Of a stretch of DNA of 19,492 nt, positions 8,780 through 18,589 are shown piece by piece. A model generated the notes under the pieces. The model ran no database searches, was not told where the DNA came from, and saw nothing but the letters and a program-made list of their open reading frames with translations. Position 1 is the stretch's first letter. Each line of letters starts with the position of its first letter. This DNA comes from Chromera velia (Eukaryota; Sar; Chromeraceae), in the NCBI GenBank assembly GCA_018398765.1, contig JAHBMJ010002961.1, forward strand, positions 74,853-94,344, given 5' to 3'. Made by a program: the position numbers and the translations under genes.

Positions 8780-11338
8780 TTATCCTCTTGATACCGGAAG
8801 GCCGCCTCCCCCTCTTGCCCCTGTTGGCCCCCCCAACAGAGCTTCCAAAAAATCCTCATTCGGCCCTTCCTCATCCACTACGGAGGCTCCGACGCCCTCC
8901 CGCGCCAACCTCAAAGCCTTCTCTCGACGCTGTTCAGATGTGGACAGCTGCTCCATCTCCTCTGGACTCTCTCCACTCTCTCCCTCCTTCTCTTGTCGTG
9001 GAGTCTCAGGAACCATCGACGACGGTGTGAGCGTCATCTTTGCCGACGACTTCCCACTGCTCTTTGCGCTTCCCTGCACATTCTCCTTTGCAGCTCTGAC
9101 AAGGTCCAGAGGATTCTCAGAGTCAAGGGACCACTTTCCGTACCGTCTCCTCAACAGGAGCTCTTCCTTCGGCCAGATGTCGTCGGGCGTCTCCGGACGG
9201 TACTTGACAGAGGCGGCTGCCGCGACCTCGTCCAGGACTCTCTTCATGATGTACAGGCCCTTGAACTGGGCCTCAACGTTCTGCTGGAACATCCCGGAAC
9301 CCTCAGCATGGGTTCTGCGGGGACTCACAAATGAAACCAGGGAAATGAAATGAATAATTGATTAGATGTGAATTTTCAGGCAGGGCAGGGCACAGACAGA
9401 GGGTATGAGGAAAAGGATCAGAGAAGAAAGGCTCGAGGCCACAGGGAGAGAGCAGAGGCAGCACGGCAAAAAGCGAAAAATAAACAGCAGCAAAGACTCC
9501 GCAGAGGGAGAAGAAGAGGACAACAAACAGAGAGAAGTAAAAGAGACAGCCAAATAGGAGAACAAGTGCACACTCACAGAAGGACGCAGAGACGGGTGCA
9601 AAGAAATGCTGGCAGAGAACAAACAAACGATCCTCCTCACAAAGAAAAAAGAAATCAATCGCAGTTCATTCAACTGTCTCCTTTCCGCCTCACTTGAGAT
9701 GTCTGACCTGTCGATACCCTCTCCATCAAAAACCTGAAATTCGCATTTTTCCATATCAATTCCTTCCTCTTCTGCGATGGCTCTTGCCACCGCTCCACAG
9801 TGAAGAGACGACACAACATCCGGCTGCTCGTTGTCTATCCACTCCTGCTTGCCGTCCAGACTCGTGAGGTACTCGATAGTCTCGAGATCCCTGTCCTCCT
9901 CCGGCTGTGCCTGGAGCTGTTTGACCAGGCGGGAGTGTCTTTTCGTCAGCTCGTTGCTGACGTAGAGACGGGGAATGGAGACCTTCGCGATCCGCTCGAA
10001 GGCCTGGAACACCGCCGTCTGGAGAGACTGGTCTTCGTATTGCTCCATCTGGGAGTGGAGGAATGAAGAAAGGAACAGGGAAAGAGAAAAGGGAGAAAAG
10101 ACAGACAGCATCAGATGGGCGTCCATCTAGTTGGGTGTTGACACTTTTGTGTGTCCACTTACTTGCGCATGCCCCAAAGAATGTGTGTCAAGAGAGAAAC
10201 GCCTTTGTGGCCTCAGAAGAAAAAGAGTCGGAGACTCGCGCAACCAACCACACAGCGAAAAGAAAGGAGAAAACATAAAAGGCATTGACTCATCCACAGA
10301 AAAACTACACATACAAAGAAAGACAGCCCAGACCCACCGCCTTGAACACTCTCTCTTGGACTTTATTGAGCATATCCGAGAGGGAGCAGTTAGCGTTCTT
10401 CCACGCCCAGGAGTCAGTCAGAGCAGGGAATTCCCTCTCGTGCACACTCACGCCCTTCACCTCCACCCAGATCTCGGTGTATCTGTAAGAGGGGATGGGA
10501 AGAGATGCAGATAGTTGTTGCTGAATTGAATGAATTGCATGAAGAACCAACCTCCCTCCTGCAGAATCACAACGAAATTTCATCTTTACCCAAACAAACG
10601 CGGTTTCTGGAAGAGGGGGGCGGGCAGGTGCTACGGATATGGACTTGAAGTGTCAGATTGGAGAAGCGAAGCGAAAAAGGCACTATCCCGTGACTGCTCC
10701 ATGGGACCCTACACCCCCCTAAACTCAAATGGATGCTGTATCCTCTCTCTCTCTACCCCTCTCACTCTCCCTCTCCAACCCCTCCCCCCGCCTCTCTCTT
10801 ATCTCTCCGCTGTCTCTTTTGTTTTTCTCCCTCCCTGTGCACTGCCTTCCTTCCCCTTTGTCTCCCTCCCCGAATCGTCCTCACTCACTCACCTGTTCTC
10901 AGTCACGAGTTTATCTGCCTGCTGAGCGGTGAGGCCCTCCAGGTCGATCACCTCCATCGAGGAGGGGACCTCGATCGTGAACGTCCTGCAGAGAAGAAGA
11001 GGAAGGAAGAAGAAGAAAGTACACAGGAGGGTCAGTAGGTCCGCCATGGAGCTACAAAAAAGCCATGGAACGCATAAGAAAGAAGGACCTTTTCGAGGAA
11101 GGCGTGTGCGTTTCTTCTTTGCCTATGAAAGGGAGACGGACAGGAGGTAGAGAGGGTACCGCGAAGGTGCGAGGAATGGCAGCATACGAGCGCACGGAAG
11201 GAAACCATAGGCCGCAGGAGGGCACCAACGCGTTGCGACATGGGGGGAGACCTCCTTCTAATGTCCCTTTTTTTGCTTCTCAGGAGACAGTCATTGAGAA
11301 AGCCAGCCAAACGAAGAAACGCATAGAAAAATGGACGG

Positions 11339-11369
<31 letters not shown>

Positions 11370-12432
11370 GATTAACAGACCTGTTCTCTCCGTCTTCAAT
11401 CCCGATGAGTGCCTCCACGAGGTCCATCGAACTCTTCAACACGTTCAAAGTCAACGACTCATTTCTCAAAGAAAAGTTCTCTCCAATAATCTTCTCCCCC
11501 CGACTTCCGTCTCTTTTCATGATGTAACAATCCATCGACTCTACAAGCAAACCGTCTCCATACTGCGCAGGCGCCCCCTTCTTTTCGCTCTTCAAAGTCG
11601 CACACTTCTCCTGCAGAATCTCTAACGTGTGCAAATATCGATAGTCAAAATTCGGACGTATCAAATCAAAATCCAATCCCTTCCACTTTTCCTCCCGTGT
11701 CCATTCAGACAAACGAGGAGGTTTATCCAATGAGATCTTCCACGAAAAAGGCTTTCCAGGTTCAAACTCATTCTTCAAACCGTCGATGCTCTGAGTGAAC
11801 TTCGGAGGCATCATTCCCACCTCAACTCTGCCAGAGTCACGCACCTTGTCTGCCACCCTCTTACTCACAGCATACACCAATAACTCAACCACAGTTCTTT
11901 TCACTTCATCCTTGCCAACTTTCTCCTCGATCTCTCCGAGACTCATCTCCTCCCCCCCTGGCAACTTCTTCTGGGCGTCTCTCAACACGTACTCATGCAT
12001 GTCTCTTGTAGTGGAACGGTCCATTGTGATGGCGATGATGACTTCCGTCTCTTCCTTCGTGTCAAGGACACACTCAAGATCCCTCCCCTTAAGGATCTTC
12101 TGCACTGCACCCTTCTGTGCAAACGCGTATAGCTCCTTCGTCGCCCTCTTCACAAGGGGGGCTTTCTTCCCGGTAGCCTTGCTGTCTGTTGCCGTCGCCT
12201 GACGTCCCGAGGTCTCTGTGGAGACTGCTTCAAGAGAGGAAAGACGCTGGCGCAGCCTGCTCCCCATTGTCTCGAGAGGAGACTGCAAACTATGCATCGG
12301 GAAGCGGAGACGCCCAGCGACAGGCGCACGTGCAGAGGGGGAAGAAGGCCATGAGACAATCCTGAAGGCCTTACTCAGGACGAAGCAGAGAAGCAGAACG
12401 AGCGAGCTGAGAGGTGCTCGTCTGGTCATCAT
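8780..12432 (-). CDS. Plastid-targeted trigger factor-like chaperone
   Basis: Five exons: 12432-11381, 10985-10893, 10482-10338, 10048-9708 and 9314-8780. All phases agree and give 721 residues. Donors are GTCTGT, GTGAGT, GTGGGT and GTCAGA; acceptors end in CAG. Residues 1-22 form a signal peptide followed by Phe23-Arg-Ile and a Ser/Pro/Arg-rich region, a bipartite plastid leader, which is why the ATG pair at 12432-12427 is chosen over an in-frame ATG at 12609. Trigger factor binds the ribosome exit site and shields nascent chains; plastid forms act in the stroma. Residues about 118-260 follow the ribosome-binding domain, about 285-400 the FKBP-type prolyl isomerase-like domain (ALIGIEDGE at 340-348; then TFTIEVP and YTEIWVEVKGV), and about 400-620 the helical C domain. 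The last hundred or so residues are charged and low in complexity. The family is usually 430-550 residues. The call rests on pattern over the full length; the GFRxGK signature is absent. Confidence 0.73.
11339..11365. repeat. (AC)n microsatellite in trigger factor intron 1
   Basis: About 13 AC units, which read as (GT)n in the transcript. They begin 15 or so bases after the GTCTGT donor of intron 1. Confidence 0.95.
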
Positions 12433-12607
12433 GGAGACGGCAGAAGAGTCTCTTCTGAAGAACAACAATAGAGTGCGCGGAGAGACGACACAGGTGTGTA
12501 GCGTTTGAGGGGAGTCACTGGTCCAGTTGTTCTCTGGGAGTGTGCAGTTGTAGGTCCGCAGGTCGTCTTTGCGTTTGTGGTGTTGCACATGACAACACTG
12601 AGACAAC

Positions 12608-12617
12608 ATATATATAT
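12608..12617 (-). promoter_or_regulatory. Possible TATA-like element upstream of trigger factor
   Basis: A run of alternating T and A lies about 180 bases upstream of the chosen trigger factor ATG, the only such run in this divergent intergenic region. Whether this lineage uses TATA boxes at such sites cannot be judged from the sequence. Confidence 0.2.
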
Positions 12618-12725
12618 ACAAGCAAACTGCGCATGGTATCTCTGTCTCGCCCCCGGCGTCGCGCAATCACAGCTAGTGCGTGACTGCATGTTTTTCGCTT
12701 TCATAATTAAGGCCCGCGGCCACTA

Positions 12726-13476
12726 TATCTGACGCACTCCGTGCGAATGGCACGGAAAGCGAAATTTTTCTTGTTGCCCCTGCTTTAAATTTGGAAAGTG
12801 CCTCCTCAGCTGAATTGTCTTTCCGGGGCCATGCTTAGCGTGCGTCAGATCTTCCTGTAAACGTACGCATGCAGCCATCCGTGGGGTGCAATTTTTGTTA
12901 TCTGACACACTCCGTGCGAATGGCCCGGAAAGCGAAATTTATTCTTGTTGCCCCTACTTTAAATTTAGAAAGTGCCTCCTCAGCTGAATTGTCTTTCCGA
13001 TGCCGAGCTTGGCGTACGTCAAATCTTCCTGTAAACGTCGGACGCAGCTATCCGTGTGGTCTGGGGAGTATATTTTTTGTTAAGTACCCTCTTAGCTTCA
13101 CTTTTCAGGCCATCTAAGGCACTCCATGCGAATGGCCTGGAAAACGAAATTTATTTTTGTTGCCCCTGCTTTAAATTTGGAAAGTGCCTCCTCAGCTGAA
13201 TTATCTTTCCGGAGCTGAGCTTGGCGTACGTCAGATCTTCCTGTAAACGTCGGACGCAGCCATCCGTGTAGTTTGGAGGGGTGCAATTTTTGTTATCTAA
13301 CGCACTCCGTGTGAATGGCCCGGAAAGCGAAATTTATTCTTGTTGCCCCTGCTTTAAATTTGGAAAGTGCCTCCTCAGCTGAATTGTCTTTCCGGGGCCA
13401 AGCTTGGCGTACGTCAAATCTTCCTGTAAACGTCGGACGCATGCATCCGTGTGGTCTGGGGGGGTGCAATTTTTGT
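12726..13476. repeat. Four tandem copies of a ~180-bp repeat
   Basis: Copies span 12726-12898, 12899-13110, 13111-13293 and 13294-13476. Each opens with a TCTGACGCACTCCGTGCGAATGG-like block, followed by GGCCCGGAAAGCGAAATTT, GTTGCCCCTGCTTTAAATTT, CTCCTCAGCTGAATTGTC and CTTCCTGTAAACGT words in the same order. Copy 2 is longer because it ends with the 30-bp module described separately. Each copy contains inverted arms (GGCCCGGAAAG and CTTTCCGGGGCC about 60 bases apart) and a short hairpin such as CGCAC-TCC-GTGCG at 12733-12745. The array lies between the divergent trigger factor and USP genes. No transposase frame or known satellite was recognised. Open frames crossing the array carry stops in different places in each copy. 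Confidence 0.93.
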
Positions 13477-13536
13477 TAAGTGCCCTCTCAGCTTCGCTTT
13501 CCGGGCTAAGTGCCATCTCAGCTTCGCTTTCCGGGC
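13477..13536. repeat. Direct repeats of a 30-bp module
   Basis: Two adjacent copies, 13477-13506 and 13507-13536, share TAAGTGCC, then TCTCAGCTTCGCTTTCCGGG, and differ at one base. A third, more diverged copy lies at 13081-13110 at the end of unit 2 of the larger array. The part TTCGCTTTCCGGGCC is the reverse complement of the GGCCCGGAAAGCGAA word found in the larger units. Confidence 0.92.
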
Positions 13537-13996
13537 CATAGCTGTTTCGCGGCCCCGCACAGCACCTTTTCGCGCAAGCCCTCGCGCGCGCGCCGCCATG
13601 TATGCGCGCCGCCTCGCCTCGACGATCCTCGACGTACCCTTGCTATATCCCTTGCTCGACACCTCTGCAACAAAATTGGTGTCCTTTCCATTCCTTTCTG
13701 AAGGCCTTCAGGCAGCGCTCTGGAGTCTGTTCGGCAGATTGCTGGCGATTTCATGTTGTATGTGTGTTCACGGAGTCACTGCTGGAAGCCTTGCAGATCT
13801 GACGAGAAGTTTACGTGTCTGGTTCGATTTTTAAGACGTGGTTCATTCACAGTCTCCCCCCAGACCTCGAGGGGCAGCTCGGCGGAGATATACGAGCACT
13901 CTCTTCCCGAAGCCCTCCCGATCGTGACTGGAATTCGCTTGATTCCAGAACAGACTTATTTAACTGCTAGTCTCTGTTGCCTTTTGGCCAGTCGAA
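13537..13996. other. Region upstream of the USP gene
   Basis: This should hold the USP promoter and 5' UTR. It includes a CG-alternating stretch at about 13581-13596 and a 78-codon open frame (ATG at 13598, TAA at 13832-13834) that ends 162 bases before the USP start. That frame has no recognisable domain; it could be an upstream open frame or chance. Confidence 0.4.
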
Positions 13997-16900
13997 ATGG
14001 CGGCAAACGAACAGAATTACTCAGGGAGCCTGGAGGTGAAAAACAAGAATGTTGCCTTTGCGAAGGTCATCTTTGTCAAGGAGAAGCAGCCCCCCGGTTT
14101 CGTGACTCTCCGTATTGCTTCTAAGCCTGGGACGCTGCTGGCCTCCATGGTGGGCCAGCCCGCCTGTTTTCGTCTTTTGACAGCCCGATTTTCGATGCTG
14201 TTCCAATCCGGTCTTCTTTTCTGTCGAAATTGCATCGTTGCTCTACTTCGGATTTCTCCGGCCTCCTTTCCCTGATTTCTCTCTTCCTGCCCCCCTGCAT
14301 CAACACGCAGGCAAAGGATATATGAGTGTCACGAATGTTGCAGAGAAGAGAGAAGTAGTGGGGGAATCCGAAAGAGATTGTGGTACCTGCCTCCTTTCTT
14401 GGCGTTTGCGTGATGGGGCACATGTTTCCCCTCCGTCTCCGTTTCCCTGTCATGGTACTTCTCGTTCCTTTTCGTGATTACCCTTCAAATCCGACTCACT
14501 TCACTTTCTACTTGTGTGCGTGCATATTCGTGTCTAAAGGGGGCGGGAGGGATGTAAGGGACAGGGAGACGGTTACAGGAGACCTGCGTAGACAACGGGT
14601 TTTCTACGCAAGTGTGATCTTCCCCCACTATTTTTGCCCCGTCCTGTGAGTGCAGACATTCAATCCGAAGGACTGTCAACTCCTTTCTGAGGAACCTCAT
14701 TTGACCCTCATGATGGAGGACAAAGTCTCCATGCTGTTCAAAGTCTCGGGCGACTGTTATAAGTGTGGCGAGAAAGTGACATCGGATCAGTGGAACTTCA
14801 CGTTCGATGAGAAGAATGCAGAGAGCAGAAAGAAGATTGTAGACTGGTTCCGAAATAAGGCAGGCATCAGCCACAACCAGAGGAACAACAGCCAAAACGA
14901 GAAGAAGAAACAGGGGAAACCACAAGGAGGTTCTGTGACGAAAGCCCACAAAATGATAAGTACGTGTTTTCTTCCTCCAGTTGTCCTCCTTCCTTTCTTC
15001 CTCCCGACCCTTATTCGTTGCTTCCTTTCTACTCCCCTGTCGAGTGGCATCTCTCTCGCGTCGCCTCGCACGTTTGCTCGTCTGTCATTTCTTGTGCCTT
15101 CTTCTGCGTCTATTGGCGCTCCATTTCTGCGTCTTTTCCTTCTGTCGCTCCAAATCTTCCTTTCCTGCTGTGCATCAGACTCACTTTTTTTTCTTCCACT
15201 GCGCCTCTTCTCTTCCGTGTTTCCCTTTTTTGATTCAGCTGGGATGGGCTTTCCGGGAAACCCCTTCAAAGTCGGACCGTCGGGGGGGAATACGGCGAAC
15301 AGAGGGGTGAGAGACGGAGACGGTAGCAGAGGCAGGCAGAGGCAGGGGCAGGGGGAGTCGCAGAGGACCACCCAGGCGGGGGGCCGTCCCCCTGTGCCCC
15401 TCCCCCTCGGCGCAGGGAGGGATCCGCCCAGATCGGGGGATGACGGGTTTCGTACGAATATTGAGCCCCCGAATGGGGTTGGGGTGAGAAAGGGGTGGGA
15501 GAGCGTTCCGCAACAACGAAACGAAGGCCCAGCGCAGAGTCGACAGAAGCAGGAGGGAGTCTCGACGAATAGCTTTTATGGGAAAAAGCAAACGTCAGTC
15601 AGTCTGTCTGTCTGTCTCTACCTCTATATCTCTCTCAATCCGTCTTTTTCTGTGGTCTTCGCACTCAGTTTGACGTTTCGTTTGGTTTGTGGGCCTTCTG
15701 TCGGCAACAGGCAGACAGCTCTTTCAACATTGTTTCTCTTCCTCCGTTGTTCTTGAAACCACTTTTCATTGTCTTCACCCTCTTCCCCAGAAGACTAAAA
15801 TTGCTGACTTCTATTGATGCCTTCTCTTCTTCCGCAGCTCACTGCGTTGCGTCGCCGTCTCTTCTCTGCATGTGTTTGTCTCTCCCTTTGACTCCCTTTC
15901 TGTCTGTCTGCAGGACTTTCGGGAGCACCGGCGGATATGGGGGATCCTCTAGACCCGCCTCCGCTATGCCCCCCTCCAACCCCAACCACCCATTGGATGG
16001 GTCACGCCCCGCCCCCCGACACAACGGTAACTACCACCAAAGGTGGGATCAGCGAGGAAACCGCAATTTCTTCAGGAGACCGCAGCAGGACGGGTTCCTG
16101 TCGTACAGCAACAACAATGGGTCCTCTTCCTCTTCTTCGGGGGCGAATGGAACATTGCGACAGCAGACACTGAACTTCAGTAGAAACGGGGCGGGGACGG
16201 GGATGGGGACGGGGGGGAATTCGGAACCCCCGTCTCTGACTCGGAGGCAGAGAGTGTCGCATGCTCTCGGGTCAGTTGGGAGACGGGAAGGGAATGGAAG
16301 GGGGCATTTTCTGTTGAAGAGAAAGAATGCTTCCACTTTGCCCCTACCTCTGAGTTCTGTTCCTTCCTTTCCTTTCTGCTATCTTTCCTTTCCAGTCGGG
16401 CCAGTGTTTTTGGTCTTTCCGATTGCTGGAACCTCACAGCTCCCTTTTCTCTTCATGTTCTCTCTCAGTCCAATGAGCCTGCCCATAGATTGATGCCCAT
16501 TTCAAAAAGGTGCTTGTTTCCTTCTGCCTCCCCTGTCTGTGCAGGTTCCAAAACCTCGGCAACACGTGCTACGTGAACGCGGTGCTCCAGGCGATGATGA
16601 GTCTGGACTCGTTCTGCATCTCCATGCTCAAGTTTCCTCATGGGTACATTGGGGGGCCACGGAAGGGGAAGGGGAAAGAGGAGAACGAATCGAGTGAATC
16701 GGAGGAGGAGAAGGAGGAGGACCTGTCAAAGTGCACCCCTCAGGACAGACAGAAACTTTTGGAGAGTATCGAAGAAAAGAAGAAGAGAAAAAAGAAGGAG
16801 AGACTCAGAAAGAAGATGCTCAGGTCTCTCAACCTCCCTCCCAAGGGAGCCCGACCTGATCCCCTCTCAGTGACCCCGAAAAAAGACCCCCAACAGGAGC

Positions 16901-18550
16901 AGGAGAAGGAGAAGGGAGGGCTGAATTCGTCAGACTCCTCCGTCTCCTCGTCGGAGAGCGGAAAGCCCTCGGCGGCTCTGACTAAATACGGGAAGGCGCC
17001 TGTGTGCGAAGCTTTTCGGCGAATTGCTTGTGCGAGACTGCAGGCAGAAATGGACAAACGGGAATCGGTAGGTCGTCTGGACGGGCCTCCCAGGATGAAT
17101 GCAGGCAGGCAGAGAAAGTTGGGGGAAGGAGGACGGGCCTCCCCGGATGAATGCAGGCAGGCAGAGAAAGTTGGGGGAAGGAGGATAGAAAAAAGGGATG
17201 AATAGGAAAAGGAAAGCTCTGCTTTTTGAGTGAGGGAGGAAGGGGAATGGGATGAGTGTACTTCTAAGTATCCGCCTACCAAAGAATCAAAGGAACAAAA
17301 CACACTGGGTCTTCCTGTTTTTGAGACTGTCTGCATGCCTGTCTGTCAGCGTGATTTTGGGAAACATAAGGCAAGAAACAAACCCCTGCTCCCTTCCTCT
17401 TTTGTTTCCTTTTTTCTTTCCTGCCGATGCATGCAGTTGTGCGACCCCGGAGACCTGAAGGACGCGGTGGCGAAGAGCAACTCGGAGTTCTCAGGGTACG
17501 GCCAGCAGGTCAGCATCCAGGAAGCGCGACTGCAGCAATATCAGAAAAAAAGGGGGGGGGGGGAAATGGAAGAATCCACAGGATCGAGGTGGTCTTCGTT
17601 CCGTTCCCGTTTGTACCTATCCACGGTTGCTTTCAAGTCTCCCCATTGTCTCTCAGTGTTTATGCCATTTCTTCCATCACCCTTTTTCCGTCTCCCTTTC
17701 CACTTGGGTCCTCATATCGTCCTGTTGATGCACAAGAAGTTGGAACGCTGTATTACGCTGTATTTGACTTTCAAAAACGTATTTGCAGGACGCCCAAGAG
17801 TTCTTCCTCCGCCTCGTTGACCTCATGCACGACGAGCTCCGACGTTTCACGATCACCAAATTTCTCCTCGACCCTTCCCGTCAAGTCGTGCCACGCCGTC
17901 CCGACCCCCCTCCGGAGACGCGAGAAGAGGAAGGACAGGGACAGCAGATGCATGAGGTCGTTAGAAGGATGAAAGATCTGCCCAAGGAGGAGTTGAAGTT
18001 GCTCACGGCTCAGTTGGAAGTGATCCCGACTGTGGACTCCTTCACGGCCCAGGAGAGAAGAGACCTCTTGTGCATCAAGTGCAAACACGAGAGACACAGC
18101 CAGGTGCCGATCCGGGAGCTTCCCATTGACCTCCCGTGGGATGAGAAGGACAAGGAGAAAGACGATGAGGAGGGGGAGAATTCCTCCACTGAGAAGGAGC
18201 GAGATCGGGAGAAGGAGAAAGAAGAGGCAGAGAAGAGGAAGAAGAAAGTGCGATCACTGGAGTGGTACCTCGATCAATTCTTCCTGGTGGGTGGGTGGGC
18301 GAGCTCGCTTTCTCTTTCTTCTCATTTTCCTTTTTGTCCCTTTGTGTTCGTCTGGTTCTTTCTGCTTTTTGGCCTAGCTCTAGTCTGCCTACGCATGCTA
18401 CGAGTTTTAGCTTCTCTTCTCTTTTTGTCCTCGTCCTCGCCGGGTTTAGTCAGGGTTCTTCCTTCAGCTTTGAAGGGGACCTTCATTCATTCTGATGAAG
18501 TGTGCGACGACATATGAGAAAGAGGCAGAGAAAAACACCTCCTTTCGAGC

Positions 18551-18589
<39 letters not shown>

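Noticed and set aside
12433-12609. N-terminal extension of trigger factor from the upstream in-frame ATG
   Set aside because: It would place about 59 residues before the hydrophobic signal peptide and hide it, which does not fit plastid targeting. The frame is probably 5' UTR.
12723-13662. Open frames inside the tandem repeat as genes
   Set aside because: The frames repeat the unit sequence in different phases and are broken differently in each copy, so they reflect the repeat rather than a gene.
14485-14949. Minus-strand frame with a signal-peptide-like start opposite USP exon 2
   Set aside because: It is antisense to a well-supported coding exon and has no family match.
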